A DNA stretch of 64,000 nt from NCBI GenBank assembly GCA_937894795.1, contig CALCQV010000071.1:25878-89877 (forward strand), given 5' to 3'. The translations under genes and the position numbers were made by a program. Shown piece by piece: positions 26,396 to 35,755 of this stretch (positions within the stretch are counted from its first letter, which is position 1; the number at the start of each line of letters is the position of its first letter). Origin of the DNA: an uncultured Bacteroidales bacterium (lineage in GTDB: Bacteria > Bacteroidota > Bacteroidia > Bacteroidales > Lentimicrobiaceae). The notes under the pieces were generated by a model, which was not told the DNA's origin, did no database searches, and worked only from the letters and a program-made list of their open reading frames with translations.

Positions 26396-27232
26396 TTACT
26401 TTTTATATTCTTCGCGTAACGCTTTGTATCCCTTGTATTTGGCTTCGACATCAGGCCAGTTGACTTTTGTCCAGAAGGCTGTTATATAGTCGGCTCTTTT
26501 GTTCTGGTAGTTGAGATAATAAGCGTGTTCCCACACATCAAGTGCAAGAATGGGGATTCCCCGACGCTCCACATTATTCATCAGAGGGTTATCCTGATTA
26601 GGAGTAGATGTGATAAACAGTTCACCAGTATTCAGATCGATAGCCAGCCATGCCCAGCCGGAGCCAAAACGTGATTTGCCCGCGTCACTGAACTTAGTCG
26701 TAAAGGTTTGGAAATCGCCGAATGCTTTATTGATGGCCTCAGCTAACTCACCCGATGGGGCACCGCCACCATCAGGCGACATATTCTGCCAGTAAAGCAC
26801 GTGATTGAAGAAACCACCTGCATTGTTCCTCACTGCATCTGATTGTGAAGTGATGTTGGCAAATATGCGTGATATGGGCATCTTCTCCAACTCAGTTCCT
26901 TTTATAGCATTCATGAAGTTGGTATAATAACCCCGGTGATGCTTGTCGTAATGAATTTCAACAGTCTTACTGTCAATAACGGGTTCAAGTGCATTGTAAG
27001 CATAAGGCAATGCATTGAATTTCAATTCTGATGACGGTAGGGACCACTCTGTGATAAACTGTGCCGGTTTCAAAGGCATAGGCCTGTCAGGATTCACTGA
27101 CTTGCCTTCAGTTGTTGATTGTGCATTTGGAACTTTTATTCTCTTTGTTGATTTCCTGGTGGTCTCCACCTGGCCGAACGTTGTTTGGGCAGCTATTGCC
27201 AGACAAGCAGCCAATATTATTCTTGAATTCAT
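26396..27232 (-). CDS. Exported Fe/Mn superoxide dismutase
   Basis: A 278-residue protein whose last ~200 residues are a complete Fe/Mn SOD. The four metal ligands are present: His in VEIHYDKHHRGYY, His in GGFFNHVLYWQNM, and Asp and His in LALDVWEHAYYLNY. It differs from the neighbouring SOD by a ~75-residue N-terminal extension that begins as a signal peptide (MNSRIILAACLAIAAQTTFG, then Q) and continues as a basic, Pro-rich linker. It is therefore predicted periplasmic or surface-located, removing superoxide outside the cytoplasm. An 81-bp gap separates it from sodB on the same strand. Fe versus Mn use cannot be decided by eye. Confidence 0.92.
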   Translation of the reverse strand: MNSRIILAACLAIAAQTTFGQVETTRKSTKRIKVPNAQSTTEGKSVNPDRPMPLKPAQFITEWSLPSSELKFNALPYAYNALEPVIDSKTVEIHYDKHHRGYYTNFMNAIKGTELEKMPISRIFANITSQSDAVRNNAGGFFNHVLYWQNMSPDGGGAPSGELAEAINKAFGDFQTFTTKFSDAGKSRFGSGWAWLAIDLNTGELFITSTPNQDNPLMNNVERRGIPILALDVWEHAYYLNYQNKRADYITAFWTKVNWPDVEAKYKGYKALREEYKK

Positions 27233-27313
27233 TTTGGGTTTAATTTTTGTTTACGATTTCCTTATAATATTGATTACCAGGGAATCATGTTAAACGTTAA
27301 TATTGAATATTGA

Positions 27314-27928
27314 TTATTGAGCAATTGCTTTCTCATAATTGGCACTGATATATTCCCAGTTAATTACATTCCAGAAAGCACCAATGTAATCGGGTCTACG
27401 GTTTTGATATTTCAGATAATAGGCATGTTCCCAAACATCCAGACCAAGAATAGGAGTTGCTTTACAATCAGCCACATCCATTAAAGGATTATCCTGATTA
27501 GCACTGGAGCATACTGAGAGCTGTTTATCAGCCTTTACACACAACCAGGCCCAACCAGAGCCAAAACGGTTGGCAGCGGCTTCATTGAATTTGGTTTTAA
27601 AAGCTTCGAATGAACCGAAAGCCTTATCTATGGCATCAGCCAGCTTGCCGGTAGGATTGCCTCCACCGTTGGGTGACATGCATTGCCAAAATAGATTATG
27701 ATTATAATATCCACCACCATTATTTCGCAATACGGCCGGTGCTTTGCTTATATTACTGAATATCTCTTCAATAGACATATTGGAGAATTCTGAATCATTC
27801 AAAGCAGCTGTAAATTTATCAAAATAGGCTTTATGATGCTTGGTGTGATGTATTTCCATTGTCTGGCGGTCAATATGAGGCTCGAGAGCGTCATAGGCAT
27901 AGGGTAATTCTGCAAATTCAAATTTCAT
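27314..27928 (-). CDS. sodB: Cytoplasmic Fe/Mn superoxide dismutase
   Basis: A 204-residue enzyme converting superoxide to O2 and H2O2. It starts MKFEFAELPYAYDALEPHID, a typical SodB beginning without a signal. Metal ligands are His in MEIHHTKHHKAYF, His in GGYYNHNLFWQCM, and Asp and His in GLDVWEHAYYLKY. Length is normal. It lies upstream of the exported homologue on the same strand, suggesting duplication and retargeting. Its ribosome-binding site is unusually strong for this phylum. The symbol follows the Fe-type-like sequence; a cambialistic enzyme is equally possible. Confidence 0.94.
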   Translation of the reverse strand: MKFEFAELPYAYDALEPHIDRQTMEIHHTKHHKAYFDKFTAALNDSEFSNMSIEEIFSNISKAPAVLRNNGGGYYNHNLFWQCMSPNGGGNPTGKLADAIDKAFGSFEAFKTKFNEAAANRFGSGWAWLCVKADKQLSVCSSANQDNPLMDVADCKATPILGLDVWEHAYYLKYQNRRPDYIGAFWNVINWEYISANYEKAIAQ

Positions 27929-27935
27929 GGTATAT

Positions 27936-27942
27936 CTCCTTA
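27936..27942 (-). promoter_or_regulatory. Strong Shine-Dalgarno site of sodB
   Basis: Minus-strand TAAGGAG with 7 nt to the ATG. The stretch AAGGAGATATACCATG equals a classic strong leader (phage T7 gene 10 type). Most genes in the window show no such site. Confidence 0.7.
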
Positions 27943-28148
27943 TTTTTGTGTTTGTTAACTACTTTATTTAGAATTAGTATAAATAACAGTCGTCCGTGAC
28001 TTTTGTTTATGGCCGGAATAGTAATAAATATTAAAAAAAAGAATTATCTTCGCTACCCGTGATAAGATTTGATAGTTCCAGTACAAATCATTGTATATCA
28101 ATGGTATTATTGAAAAACATGTACAATTCCTGAATAAATAACTAATAA

Positions 28149-31100
28149 ATGGAAAACTACAAACGTTTAAACAACATTGGAGGTGTAGTCGTATTTGCTA
28201 TAGCCGCCATTGTTTACACACTTACACTTGAGCCAACAGCAAGCTGGTGGGATGCAGGTGAGTATATTTCAACAGCATTTAAGTTGCAGGTTGGCCATCC
28301 TCCGGGAGCCCCCTTATTCCAGATACTTGGCCGTTTCTTCTCCTTATTTGCCGGTGGTAATGTTGAGAATGTTGCCTACATGGTCAATTTCATGTCGGCA
28401 ATGGTGAGTGCGCTTACAATAATGTTTCTGTTCTGGACAATTACACATCTGGTAAAGAAGCTGGTTTCTGGCGACAATACATTGAATCAGAAAGAGGGAG
28501 CCATTGTGTTGATCAGTGGTTTTATTGGAGCACTTGCCTATACATTCAGTGATTCATTTTGGTTCTCGGCAGTAGAAGGTGAAGTATATGCCATGTCGTC
28601 TTTCTTTACGGCGGTTGTTTTCTGGGCTATTCTTAAATGGGAAGAGCAACAAAATGAAACCCATTCCATAAGATGGATTATATTCATTGCTTTTCTTATC
28701 GGTTTATCCATAGGTGTGCATTTGCTTAATTTACTTGCCATACCTGCCATTGCCTTTGTATGGTATTTCAAGAAATACGATAAGATCACTTCAAAGGGAA
28801 TAACCTTTACAGCGGTGATTTCAATTCTTGTGCTGGCAGGTATCATGTATGTCATCATTCCGGGAGTTGTAAGTCTGGCAGCTAAATTTGAATTATTCTT
28901 TGTAAACACCATTGGTTTGCCATTTAATTCAGGAACCCTGATATATTTTCTGCTTATAATAGGAGGTTTGACTTATGGCATAATCTGGTCGCAGAAAAGA
29001 AGAAAGTTTATGGCCAACACCATCTTATTATCCCTTTCTTTTATCCTGATAGGTTATTCATCCTTCCTGATGCTGGTCATCAGAGCGAATGCGAATACAC
29101 CAATCAATGAAAACAATCCGGATGATGCCATCAGCCTTTTGTCATATCTTAATAGGGAACAGTATGGTACATGGCCAATATTCACAGGTCAGTACTATAA
29201 TACACCCACTGATCCACAGAAACCGTCAACTGATGGTTCGCCGGTTTATATCAGAGATAACAGCAAAGGGAAATATGTAATAACCGATGCGCGCAAGAAT
29301 GCAATACCAAACTATGACTCCCGATTCACAACATTCCTGCCTCGTATGTATAGTTCGCAGGCAAATCATGTGAGAGCGTACAAGAGTTGGGGTAAAGTTG
29401 AAGGGCGGCCAATAAGCATAACAAACGACAGAGGGCAACAAGAGACCATATATAAACCCACTTTTACTGAGAATTTAAGGTTTTTATTCCGCTATCAATT
29501 AGGACACATGTACTTCAGGTACTTCATGTGGAATTTCAGTGGCCGCCAGAATGATATTGAAGGCCATGGAGGGATTAAGAATGGTAACTGGATCAGTGGT
29601 ATCACGGCTTTGGATGAAATGCGTTTGGGTAAGCAGACGGATCTGCCGGCAAGTATGCAAAGCAATGCACGGAACACATACTTCCTGCTGCCTCTCATAC
29701 TTGGTATTATTGGAATGCTGGCCCATTTCAACAAAAACTATAAGGATGGGGTTATTGTGGCCCTGTTATTCTTCATGACCGGCATTGCCATTGTGTTGTA
29801 TCTGAATCAAACACCATTCCAGCCAAGAGAACGGGACTATGCCTATGCGGGTTCGTTCTATGCATTTGCCATTTGGCTGGGTGTTGGGGTTTATGCCATA
29901 TACAACTATATGAAGAAATATATTTCTACAAATATTGCCCTGCCGCTTACCACCGTTTTAACATTGTTGGTTCCGGTAATCATGCTTGCTGAAAACTATG
30001 ATGATCATGACCGGTCAGGTAAATATGCTGCAAGGGACTTCGCAACGAACTACCTTAATTCATGCGGCAAGAATGCCATACTTATTACACACGGTGATAA
30101 TGACACTTTCCCGCTTTGGTATGCACAAGAGGTGGAAGGCGTAAGAACAGACATCAGGGTAGTAAACTATATGCTGTCGTCGGGTGATTGGTATGTACAT
30201 CAGCTGGCACGTAAGATATATGACTCTGAACCACTCAGATTTCAACTGACGCCGGAACAATACAATAAAGGAGTGAATGAAATACTCCCTGTTTATGAAC
30301 AGACCTCAGAAAGAGTGGAGTTAAAGGAAATCATGAATTTCATTGCCAGTGATGATCCGCGGAGTAAAATACCAATGAACAACGGAGAACAGCTCAACTT
30401 TGTTCCTACCCGGAAAGTAAGGTTAACGGTTAATAAGGAAAACGCTATCAAGAGCGGCATTGTTCCTTCGTACATGGCTGATAGTATCATGCCTTACATT
30501 GATTGGGACATTCAGGCTAATTATCTTTACAAGAATGACATAATGCTTATGGACTTCCTGGCAAACAACAATTGGGAACGGCCACTCTATTTTGCCAGTC
30601 CGTCAAGTGTAAGTAAGGTCTTTGATCTGGATAAATACTGTCATCAGACGGGTGTAGTTTATAAATTTATACCTGTTTTAGCTACAGAATACTACAAAGG
30701 ATTGGGAGGCGTAGATGAAGTAGCCAGCTATGACATACTGATGAACAAAGCAAAATGGGGTAATCTCAATGATCCGGATGTAAAGGTTGACCGTGAAAGT
30801 GTCAGGAACCACATGATGGCTAAGCAAAGCTATCTGAGGTTAGCACAGGCATTGGTTGCCAAGAATAAAAATACCGAGGCTATTGCAGTGGTTGATCGTC
30901 TAGTTAAGGAGTTCCCCAATGAGAAATTCACTTTTGATCTTTACATGCTGCCTTTGATAGATGTTTATTACAGAGCCGGCGACACGCTTAAAGCCAATAA
31001 TTTCCTCATGACTTTGGCCAAGGTATATGGCGATAACCTGACATTCTACAATCAGGTGGATCCTAAGTTTGCTACTTTCTATAAAGAAGATTCTGAAGAA

Positions 31101-31220
31101 GCCCTGATGGTATTGGCACGTCTGTTCAGTGTAGCTAAACATAACAAGCAACCACAACTGATTAAGGAGCTGGAAGGTAAGTATATGCTTCCTGACGAGT
31201 TAATTCAAATGTTCAACTAG
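28149..31220 (+). CDS. DUF2723 membrane protein (putative GT-C type glycosyltransferase)
   Basis: A 1023-residue integral membrane protein. The N-terminal region has the DUF2723 signature LEPTASWWDAGEYISTAFKL followed by VGHPPGAPLFQILGR, with acidic residues in the first periplasmic loop as in protein O-mannosyltransferase-like GT-C enzymes. About twelve hydrophobic helices lie within roughly residues 10-620, followed by a soluble part with conserved ITHGDNDTFPLWYAQEVEG. A TPR-like helical segment is near residues 890-960. Some databases call the family glycosyltransferase family 117. A role in glycosylating exported proteins or lipids is inferred from the fold only. Monocistronic, ended by a shared bidirectional terminator. 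Confidence 0.88.
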   Translation: MENYKRLNNIGGVVVFAIAAIVYTLTLEPTASWWDAGEYISTAFKLQVGHPPGAPLFQILGRFFSLFAGGNVENVAYMVNFMSAMVSALTIMFLFWTITHLVKKLVSGDNTLNQKEGAIVLISGFIGALAYTFSDSFWFSAVEGEVYAMSSFFTAVVFWAILKWEEQQNETHSIRWIIFIAFLIGLSIGVHLLNLLAIPAIAFVWYFKKYDKITSKGITFTAVISILVLAGIMYVIIPGVVSLAAKFELFFVNTIGLPFNSGTLIYFLLIIGGLTYGIIWSQKRRKFMANTILLSLSFILIGYSSFLMLVIRANANTPINENNPDDAISLLSYLNREQYGTWPIFTGQYYNTPTDPQKPSTDGSPVYIRDNSKGKYVITDARKNAIPNYDSRFTTFLPRMYSSQANHVRAYKSWGKVEGRPISITNDRGQQETIYKPTFTENLRFLFRYQLGHMYFRYFMWNFSGRQNDIEGHGGIKNGNWISGITALDEMRLGKQTDLPASMQSNARNTYFLLPLILGIIGMLAHFNKNYKDGVIVALLFFMTGIAIVLYLNQTPFQPRERDYAYAGSFYAFAIWLGVGVYAIYNYMKKYISTNIALPLTTVLTLLVPVIMLAENYDDHDRSGKYAARDFATNYLNSCGKNAILITHGDNDTFPLWYAQEVEGVRTDIRVVNYMLSSGDWYVHQLARKIYDSEPLRFQLTPEQYNKGVNEILPVYEQTSERVELKEIMNFIASDDPRSKIPMNNGEQLNFVPTRKVRLTVNKENAIKSGIVPSYMADSIMPYIDWDIQANYLYKNDIMLMDFLANNNWERPLYFASPSSVSKVFDLDKYCHQTGVVYKFIPVLATEYYKGLGGVDEVASYDILMNKAKWGNLNDPDVKVDRESVRNHMMAKQSYLRLAQALVAKNKNTEAIAVVDRLVKEFPNEKFTFDLYMLPLIDVYYRAGDTLKANNFLMTLAKVYGDNLTFYNQVDPKFATFYKEDSEEALMVLARLFSVAKHNKQPQLIKELEGKYMLPDELIQMFN

Positions 31221-31294
31221 AGGCAGGAAATCAGAAAACTGTAAAATTGATAACAACAGATATCTGATACCCGCTTCCAATTTATGTTCAATCA

Positions 31295-31335
31295 ATAAAA
31301 GAAAAGACGCCTGTGTAGGTGTCTTTTCTTTTATT
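31295..31335. terminator. Bidirectional terminator between the DUF2723 gene and lgt
   Basis: TAAAAGAAAAGACGCC pairs with GGTGTCTTTTCTTTTA around loop TGTGTA. The A-rich and T-rich flanks make it work on both strands, between the convergent genes ending at 31220 and 31402. Confidence 0.88.
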
Positions 31336-31401
31336 AATATGCAATAGTTTTACATCGAGCGTACAACACTGTACACAGAGTTTCCAAATCTATAAATTTA
31401 A

Positions 31402-32202
31402 CTATTTGAGCTTTGAGGGTTCTTTCTGTTTCCTCCATAGTAAGTAGATGCCGAATAGAATAAATGGAACGGAGAGCCATTGACCCATATTTAGCGTCAT
31501 GTTATTTTCAAAAGCAACTTGTGGTTCTTTAAGGAATTCAATGAGGAACCTGACACCGAACAGTACAATAAGGAATATGCCGAAGATATAACCCGGGCGC
31601 ATAGTTAAGTAATGCTTCCGGTAATAGTTGAGCAGAACAAAAAATAGTAATAGATAGGAGAGGGCTTCATAAATCTGGGTTGGATGCCGTGGATCAACCT
31701 GTCCGTCTCTTACAAATACAAAGCCCCATGGAAGGGATGTAAGGTGCCCGTATATTTCACTGTTCATAAGATTGCCCATACGAATAAAGAAACCTCCCAG
31801 GGCAACAACAATAACAACCCTGTCAATCACCCACCAATAAGTTTTTCCTGTTTTCTTAACATAAAGCCAGATTGCCAGCAGAATTCCAATAGCTGCTCCA
31901 TGGCTGGCAAGGCCACCCTGCCAGATAGCCAATATTTTCAATGGGTTACTCAGATAATATGCCGGTTCATAGAAAAATACATGGCCAAGGCGGGCACCAA
32001 TAACCGTTCCAATGATTACATAGGTGGCTAATTTGTCAAGAAGTTCCACTTTAAGTCCTTCACGTCTGAATACCAGCCGTTCAAGGACAATATACCCCAG
32101 AAGAAAGGCAAGTGCGAAAAACAAACCGTACCATCTCACCTGCACGGCTCCTAACTTAACTATGACCGGGCTTACATCCCAGACTATCTGACTTAAGATC
32201 AT
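31402..32202 (-). CDS. lgt: Prolipoprotein diacylglyceryl transferase
   Basis: A 266-residue inner-membrane enzyme that transfers diacylglycerol from phosphatidylglycerol to the lipobox Cys of prolipoproteins. About seven hydrophobic helices are seen. Conserved elements are GARLGHVFFYEP, WQGGLASHGAAIG (the essential GGLxxHG) and the Lgt signature RMGNLMNSEIYG with its Arg and Asn. RHPTQIYEAL near residue 185 is also typical. A TAnnTTTG element lies 20 bp upstream. It would process the small lipoprotein encoded at 48266. Confidence 0.96.
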   Translation of the reverse strand: MILSQIVWDVSPVIVKLGAVQVRWYGLFFALAFLLGYIVLERLVFRREGLKVELLDKLATYVIIGTVIGARLGHVFFYEPAYYLSNPLKILAIWQGGLASHGAAIGILLAIWLYVKKTGKTYWWVIDRVVIVVALGGFFIRMGNLMNSEIYGHLTSLPWGFVFVRDGQVDPRHPTQIYEALSYLLLFFVLLNYYRKHYLTMRPGYIFGIFLIVLFGVRFLIEFLKEPQVAFENNMTLNMGQWLSVPFILFGIYLLWRKQKEPSKLK

Positions 32203-32221
32203 ATAATATATATTTTGCTCA

Positions 32222-32229
32222 CAAAGGTA
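32222..32229 (-). promoter_or_regulatory. TAnnTTTG -10 element for lgt
   Basis: Minus-strand TACCTTTG matches the consensus, 20 bp upstream of the lgt ATG at 32202. Confidence 0.55.
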
Positions 32230-32270
32230 TAGAATAACCGTTTAACAACATAGTAGGTTCAATGATTAAC

Positions 32271-33410
32271 TTATTTTGTGTTATTCAGCTTAAACCTGTC
32301 GACCAACCGACGGATAGCCTGCTTATAGGAAGGGCTATTTCTGTTAATGATGATACCGGTTGTTTGGTTTACTCTCATAACACATTCATCAAGAGAGAAG
32401 CCGTTCTGATGGGCATATACAAGCATATTTTCTTTATTACCCTTATTGGCAAGGTACTCCTGCTCTGTTTGTCCGGGTGTTGGTATGCAAATGACCCTGT
32501 TACCGGTAAAGGCCAGGTCCATTAAAGTACTGTACCCGCCTCTGCAAATAATTACAGGCCCTTTTCTTAAAATTGATTCCAGCAGGTTGCTTTGCAGATG
32601 ATCTATAATTGTTAAATTACCTGTTACCAAAGGAGAAGCTGAAGTGCCGGTGACTCCGCGTATCAGGAGACTTTTCAGTGATGAAATGGCTAATTGCTGT
32701 TTAAGCAACACTTCCAATTGGCTGCGCAAGGGTTCAGGGCCTGATAGCAGAGCCACCAGATCAAAGTTATGCGACAAAGCCTCCGGTATAACCATCCGGC
32801 ATGCTTCACTACCGGCAGTGTTGCTTTGGTCAAACCTGCTCAACAGCCCTATGTATTTTACATTGGAAGGAATTGGAAAATTGTGCGATAATCGTCCCGA
32901 AATATTCTCATTGCCCGGTTCATCAGGTATCCAGCACTCATCATATTTTTGCACAAAAGTTCTGGTCAACCTTCTAAGTAGCGGGGCTGTGAATATCAGC
33001 ATAGGAGGTGGTATTATATTGAGCTGATGAGTAATAAAAACAGTATAGCACTTCTTATTCCATAAGCCATATCTGTTATCAGAGATGACGACATTAAAAT
33101 TATGGTCCCTCACAAGTTTTTTCAACCGGATATACTCCACCATTAATCGCCCAATTAATGATGGCAACCTAAGTATCAGTTTCAGGCCGGGTGAAATATG
33201 GGCTGAGAAAGTAATTCTATAACCGCGTAAATAATAACAAGTGATGTTGGGAAACTCTTCTTTCAGTAACGACAATGCGTGCCCATCACCTGCAAAACAC
33301 ACTTCGGCACCCTGCGAAATCAATTCACTGATGATTGGAATACAGCGGGTTGCATGCCCCAGTCCCCAGTCGAGGGGGCATACAAGAACTTTGAGTCTTC
33401 CATTAATCAT
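32271..33410 (-). CDS. MurG-like (GT28-type) glycosyltransferase of unknown acceptor
   Basis: A 379-residue GT-B protein. The N-terminus VLVCPLDWGLGHATRCIPII has the Gly/His loop of MurG/UGT-like enzymes. The C-terminal half has PVIICRGGYSTLMDLAFTGN, the nucleotide-sugar-binding region, then VICIPTPGQTEQEYLANKG, equivalent to the MurG GQxxNA region. No signal peptide is present, so it probably works on the cytoplasmic membrane face. MurG itself is normally in the dcw cluster and this gene is not, so it is probably a paralogous glycolipid or surface-glycan enzyme. It lies 68 bp upstream of lgt on the same strand. Confidence 0.82.
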   Translation of the reverse strand: MINGRLKVLVCPLDWGLGHATRCIPIISELISQGAEVCFAGDGHALSLLKEEFPNITCYYLRGYRITFSAHISPGLKLILRLPSLIGRLMVEYIRLKKLVRDHNFNVVISDNRYGLWNKKCYTVFITHQLNIIPPPMLIFTAPLLRRLTRTFVQKYDECWIPDEPGNENISGRLSHNFPIPSNVKYIGLLSRFDQSNTAGSEACRMVIPEALSHNFDLVALLSGPEPLRSQLEVLLKQQLAISSLKSLLIRGVTGTSASPLVTGNLTIIDHLQSNLLESILRKGPVIICRGGYSTLMDLAFTGNRVICIPTPGQTEQEYLANKGNKENMLVYAHQNGFSLDECVMRVNQTTGIIINRNSPSYKQAIRRLVDRFKLNNTK

Positions 33411-33500
33411 CTTATGGTTATTATTTACAGAGAGTGATTAGTGAAAAGGCAAATCAACCCATAAAAACGCTTCATTACTTTGATTATGCACTTTCTGCAA

Positions 33501-33508
33501 CAAATATA
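33501..33508 (-). promoter_or_regulatory. Possible -10 element for the GT28-type gene
   Basis: Minus-strand TATATTTG fits TAnnTTTG, 91 bp upstream of the start at 33410. The long leader makes it less certain than the others. Confidence 0.35.
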
Positions 33509-33571
33509 TAAAAGCATTAACAATGATGAAGAGGGTTTATTTCATAAATAAAAAATCTCTAAATTCGCTTC

Positions 33572-34690
33572 ATGTCTGCAAGTGATAAAAATCAGCTATT
33601 ATACCAAATCGCTTTAACATTGTTGCCGGGAGTCGGGATCATGAATGCCCGAAAATTAATTGGACTTTCAGGTAGTGCAGAAGCAATTTTCAAGGAAAAG
33701 AAATCTTCGCTTTCAAAGATTCCAAGGATTGTGGATTCAGTAATTGATGCTGTTACGAACAATAAAGTGTATCTGGAGAAAGCTGCTAAAGAGATTGATT
33801 TTATAGAACGCCATAATATAAAAACCTATTTTTTTACGGATGATAACTATCCTTTCCGCCTGAAACAATGTGCGGATTGTCCGATATTATTCTATAGTAT
33901 TGGCAATGCTAATCTTGATTCAAAGTATATTGTAAGTGTAGTAGGCACGCGTGAAGCAACTGATTATGGCAAGGAGGTGTGCAGGACCCTGATTAATGGA
34001 TTAAAGGAACTAGGGGTTCTCATTGTTAGCGGATTGGCTTATGGTATAGATACATCAGCACACAGAAGCGCATTGGAAGTATCATTGCCCACAGTAGGTG
34101 TATTAGCCCATGGACTGGACAGGATATATCCAACAGTAAACGTGGAGTTAGCACAAAGGATGATATTAAACGGCGGATTGGTGACTGAGTTTATGAGTGG
34201 AAATGACCCTGACAGAGAGAACTTTCCAATGAGGAACAGAATCATTGCCGGGCTTTCAGATGCAACCATAGTAATTGAAGCCGGCACCAAGGGTGGGGCG
34301 CTCATTACTGCTGATATTGCCAACTCATACAACAGGGATGTATTTGCCGTGCCCGGAAGAGTAAGTGACAGTTATTCAGAAGGCTGTAATAACCTCATCA
34401 AGACAAACCGTGCGGCGCTGGTTCAGAAACCGGAGGATATTTTATATATCATGGGTTGGGATAAAACACCTGCCCCTAAAGTGCCCGTTCAGCAGAAGTT
34501 ATTTATTCAACTGGAGCCTGATCAGGAAACCATTGTCAGTATCTTGCAGGAATATGGAGAATGCAGTATTGACAAGCTGAGCATCGAATCACATTTATCA
34601 GCGACAAAAGTAGCTGCAGGATTGTTAAACCTGGAATTTGAAGGCATAATAAAAAGCTTACCCGGAAAGATGTATAAACTTTGTAGCTGA
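33572..34690 (+). CDS. dprA: DNA-processing protein DprA
   Basis: A 372-residue cytoplasmic protein that loads RecA on incoming single-stranded DNA during transformation. An N-terminal helix-hairpin-helix-like region (LTLLPGVGIMNARKLIGL) precedes the Rossmann-like core: VVGTREATDYGKEV, LIVSGLAYGIDTSAHRSAL, VGVLAHGLDRIYP and MRNRIIAGLSDATIVIEAG. A winged-helix-like C-terminal domain follows (ECSIDKLSIESHLSATKV). Length is normal. rsgA starts 11 bp downstream, so the two are co-transcribed. Confidence 0.95.
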   Translation: MSASDKNQLLYQIALTLLPGVGIMNARKLIGLSGSAEAIFKEKKSSLSKIPRIVDSVIDAVTNNKVYLEKAAKEIDFIERHNIKTYFFTDDNYPFRLKQCADCPILFYSIGNANLDSKYIVSVVGTREATDYGKEVCRTLINGLKELGVLIVSGLAYGIDTSAHRSALEVSLPTVGVLAHGLDRIYPTVNVELAQRMILNGGLVTEFMSGNDPDRENFPMRNRIIAGLSDATIVIEAGTKGGALITADIANSYNRDVFAVPGRVSDSYSEGCNNLIKTNRAALVQKPEDILYIMGWDKTPAPKVPVQQKLFIQLEPDQETIVSILQEYGECSIDKLSIESHLSATKVAAGLLNLEFEGIIKSLPGKMYKLCS

Positions 34691-34701
34691 AAGATTTACA
34701 A

Positions 34702-35643
34702 ATGGATATCAATAGTGGAATAGTTGTGCGTTCTACCGGAAGTTCCTGCAATGTGCTTACGCAATCGGGCGAGGTGCTTGAATGCAGGCTGAAAGGAAAC
34801 TTCAGAATCAAGGATATTCGTACAACAAATCCGCTGGCGGTAGGTGACAAAGTTCAGTATATACTGCAACCCGGAGAGCGGGTTGGCCTCATTCATCTGA
34901 TTGAGCCAAGGTTCAACTATATTATTCGAAAAGCTACCCGACTAAGCAAGCAATCACACATTATAGCAGCCAATATTGATCAGGCTGTAGTGATGGTTAC
35001 GCTGGCCAGTCCGCGCACTTCAACCGGGTTCATTGATCGCTTCCTGGTTACTGCTGAAGCATACCATATTCCTGCGTTCCTAATATTCAACAAGTCAGAT
35101 ATCATTACTGCAGAGGAGAATGTGAAGCTTGAAAAGCTTACCATTCTCTATGAAAGCCTTGGATATAAATGTTTCAGGACCTCTGCTTTAAAGGGGACAG
35201 GCCTGGAAGAGGTGAAACAGCTACTAAAAGATAAGGTAAGCCTTATCAGTGGACATTCAGGGGTAGGAAAAACGGCATTGATAAATGCGATAGAGCCGGG
35301 ATTGCTGAGAAAGGTGGGGGAGATATCTGATTATCATAAAAAAGGAAAGCACACCACTACATTTGCCGAGATGCTTCCACTCGGTTTTGGCGGATTCATT
35401 ATTGACACCCCGGGTATCAAGGAGTTTGGACTGGTGAACTTCGACAAGCAGGAGATTGCTGAGCGGTTTCCCGAAATGAGGGAGTTGATGCACCAATGCC
35501 TGTTCAGCGACTGTACACATGTGCATGAACCGGGCTGTGCAGTTAAAGTGGCACTTACCAAAGGATTGATAAGTCAAACCCGCTATTCAAATTATATCAG
35601 CATAATGAATGATGAATACTTTGATGAGACTGAGTACGATTAG
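34702..35643 (+). CDS. rsgA: Small-subunit-dependent GTPase RsgA
   Basis: A 313-residue circularly permuted GTPase that checks 30S maturation. An N-terminal OB-fold (residues ~1-75) is followed by the permuted G motifs: G4 NKSD first, then G1 GHSGVGKT (~185) and G3 DTPGIKEFG (~235). The C-terminal zinc region is CLFSDCTHVHEPGCAVK. The motif order G4-G1-G3 is diagnostic. It follows dprA by 11 bp. Confidence 0.96.
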   Translation: MDINSGIVVRSTGSSCNVLTQSGEVLECRLKGNFRIKDIRTTNPLAVGDKVQYILQPGERVGLIHLIEPRFNYIIRKATRLSKQSHIIAANIDQAVVMVTLASPRTSTGFIDRFLVTAEAYHIPAFLIFNKSDIITAEENVKLEKLTILYESLGYKCFRTSALKGTGLEEVKQLLKDKVSLISGHSGVGKTALINAIEPGLLRKVGEISDYHKKGKHTTTFAEMLPLGFGGFIIDTPGIKEFGLVNFDKQEIAERFPEMRELMHQCLFSDCTHVHEPGCAVKVALTKGLISQTRYSNYISIMNDEYFDETEYD

Positions 35644-35755
35644 ATAAGGAATATTGCGGAATTGACGGACGATGGAAATGGCCAATAGTTTGAATTTGTG
35701 AGAGAAGAAGGAATTCTGATATAGTCAATCATTAACCTGGACAAACAACACATCT

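Noticed and set aside
26277..26489. Short open frame after infB
   Set aside because: It spans the infB terminator hairpin and runs into the 3' end of the exported SOD gene.
27926..27942. Vector contamination suggested by the phage-like ribosome-binding leader
   Set aside because: Flanking sequence is ordinary for this genome on both sides and the identity is limited to 16 nt including the ATG.
32271..33410. murG
   Set aside because: Motifs are MurG-like, but the gene is outside a cell-division cluster and the GQxxNA region is altered; a paralogous glycosyltransferase is safer.
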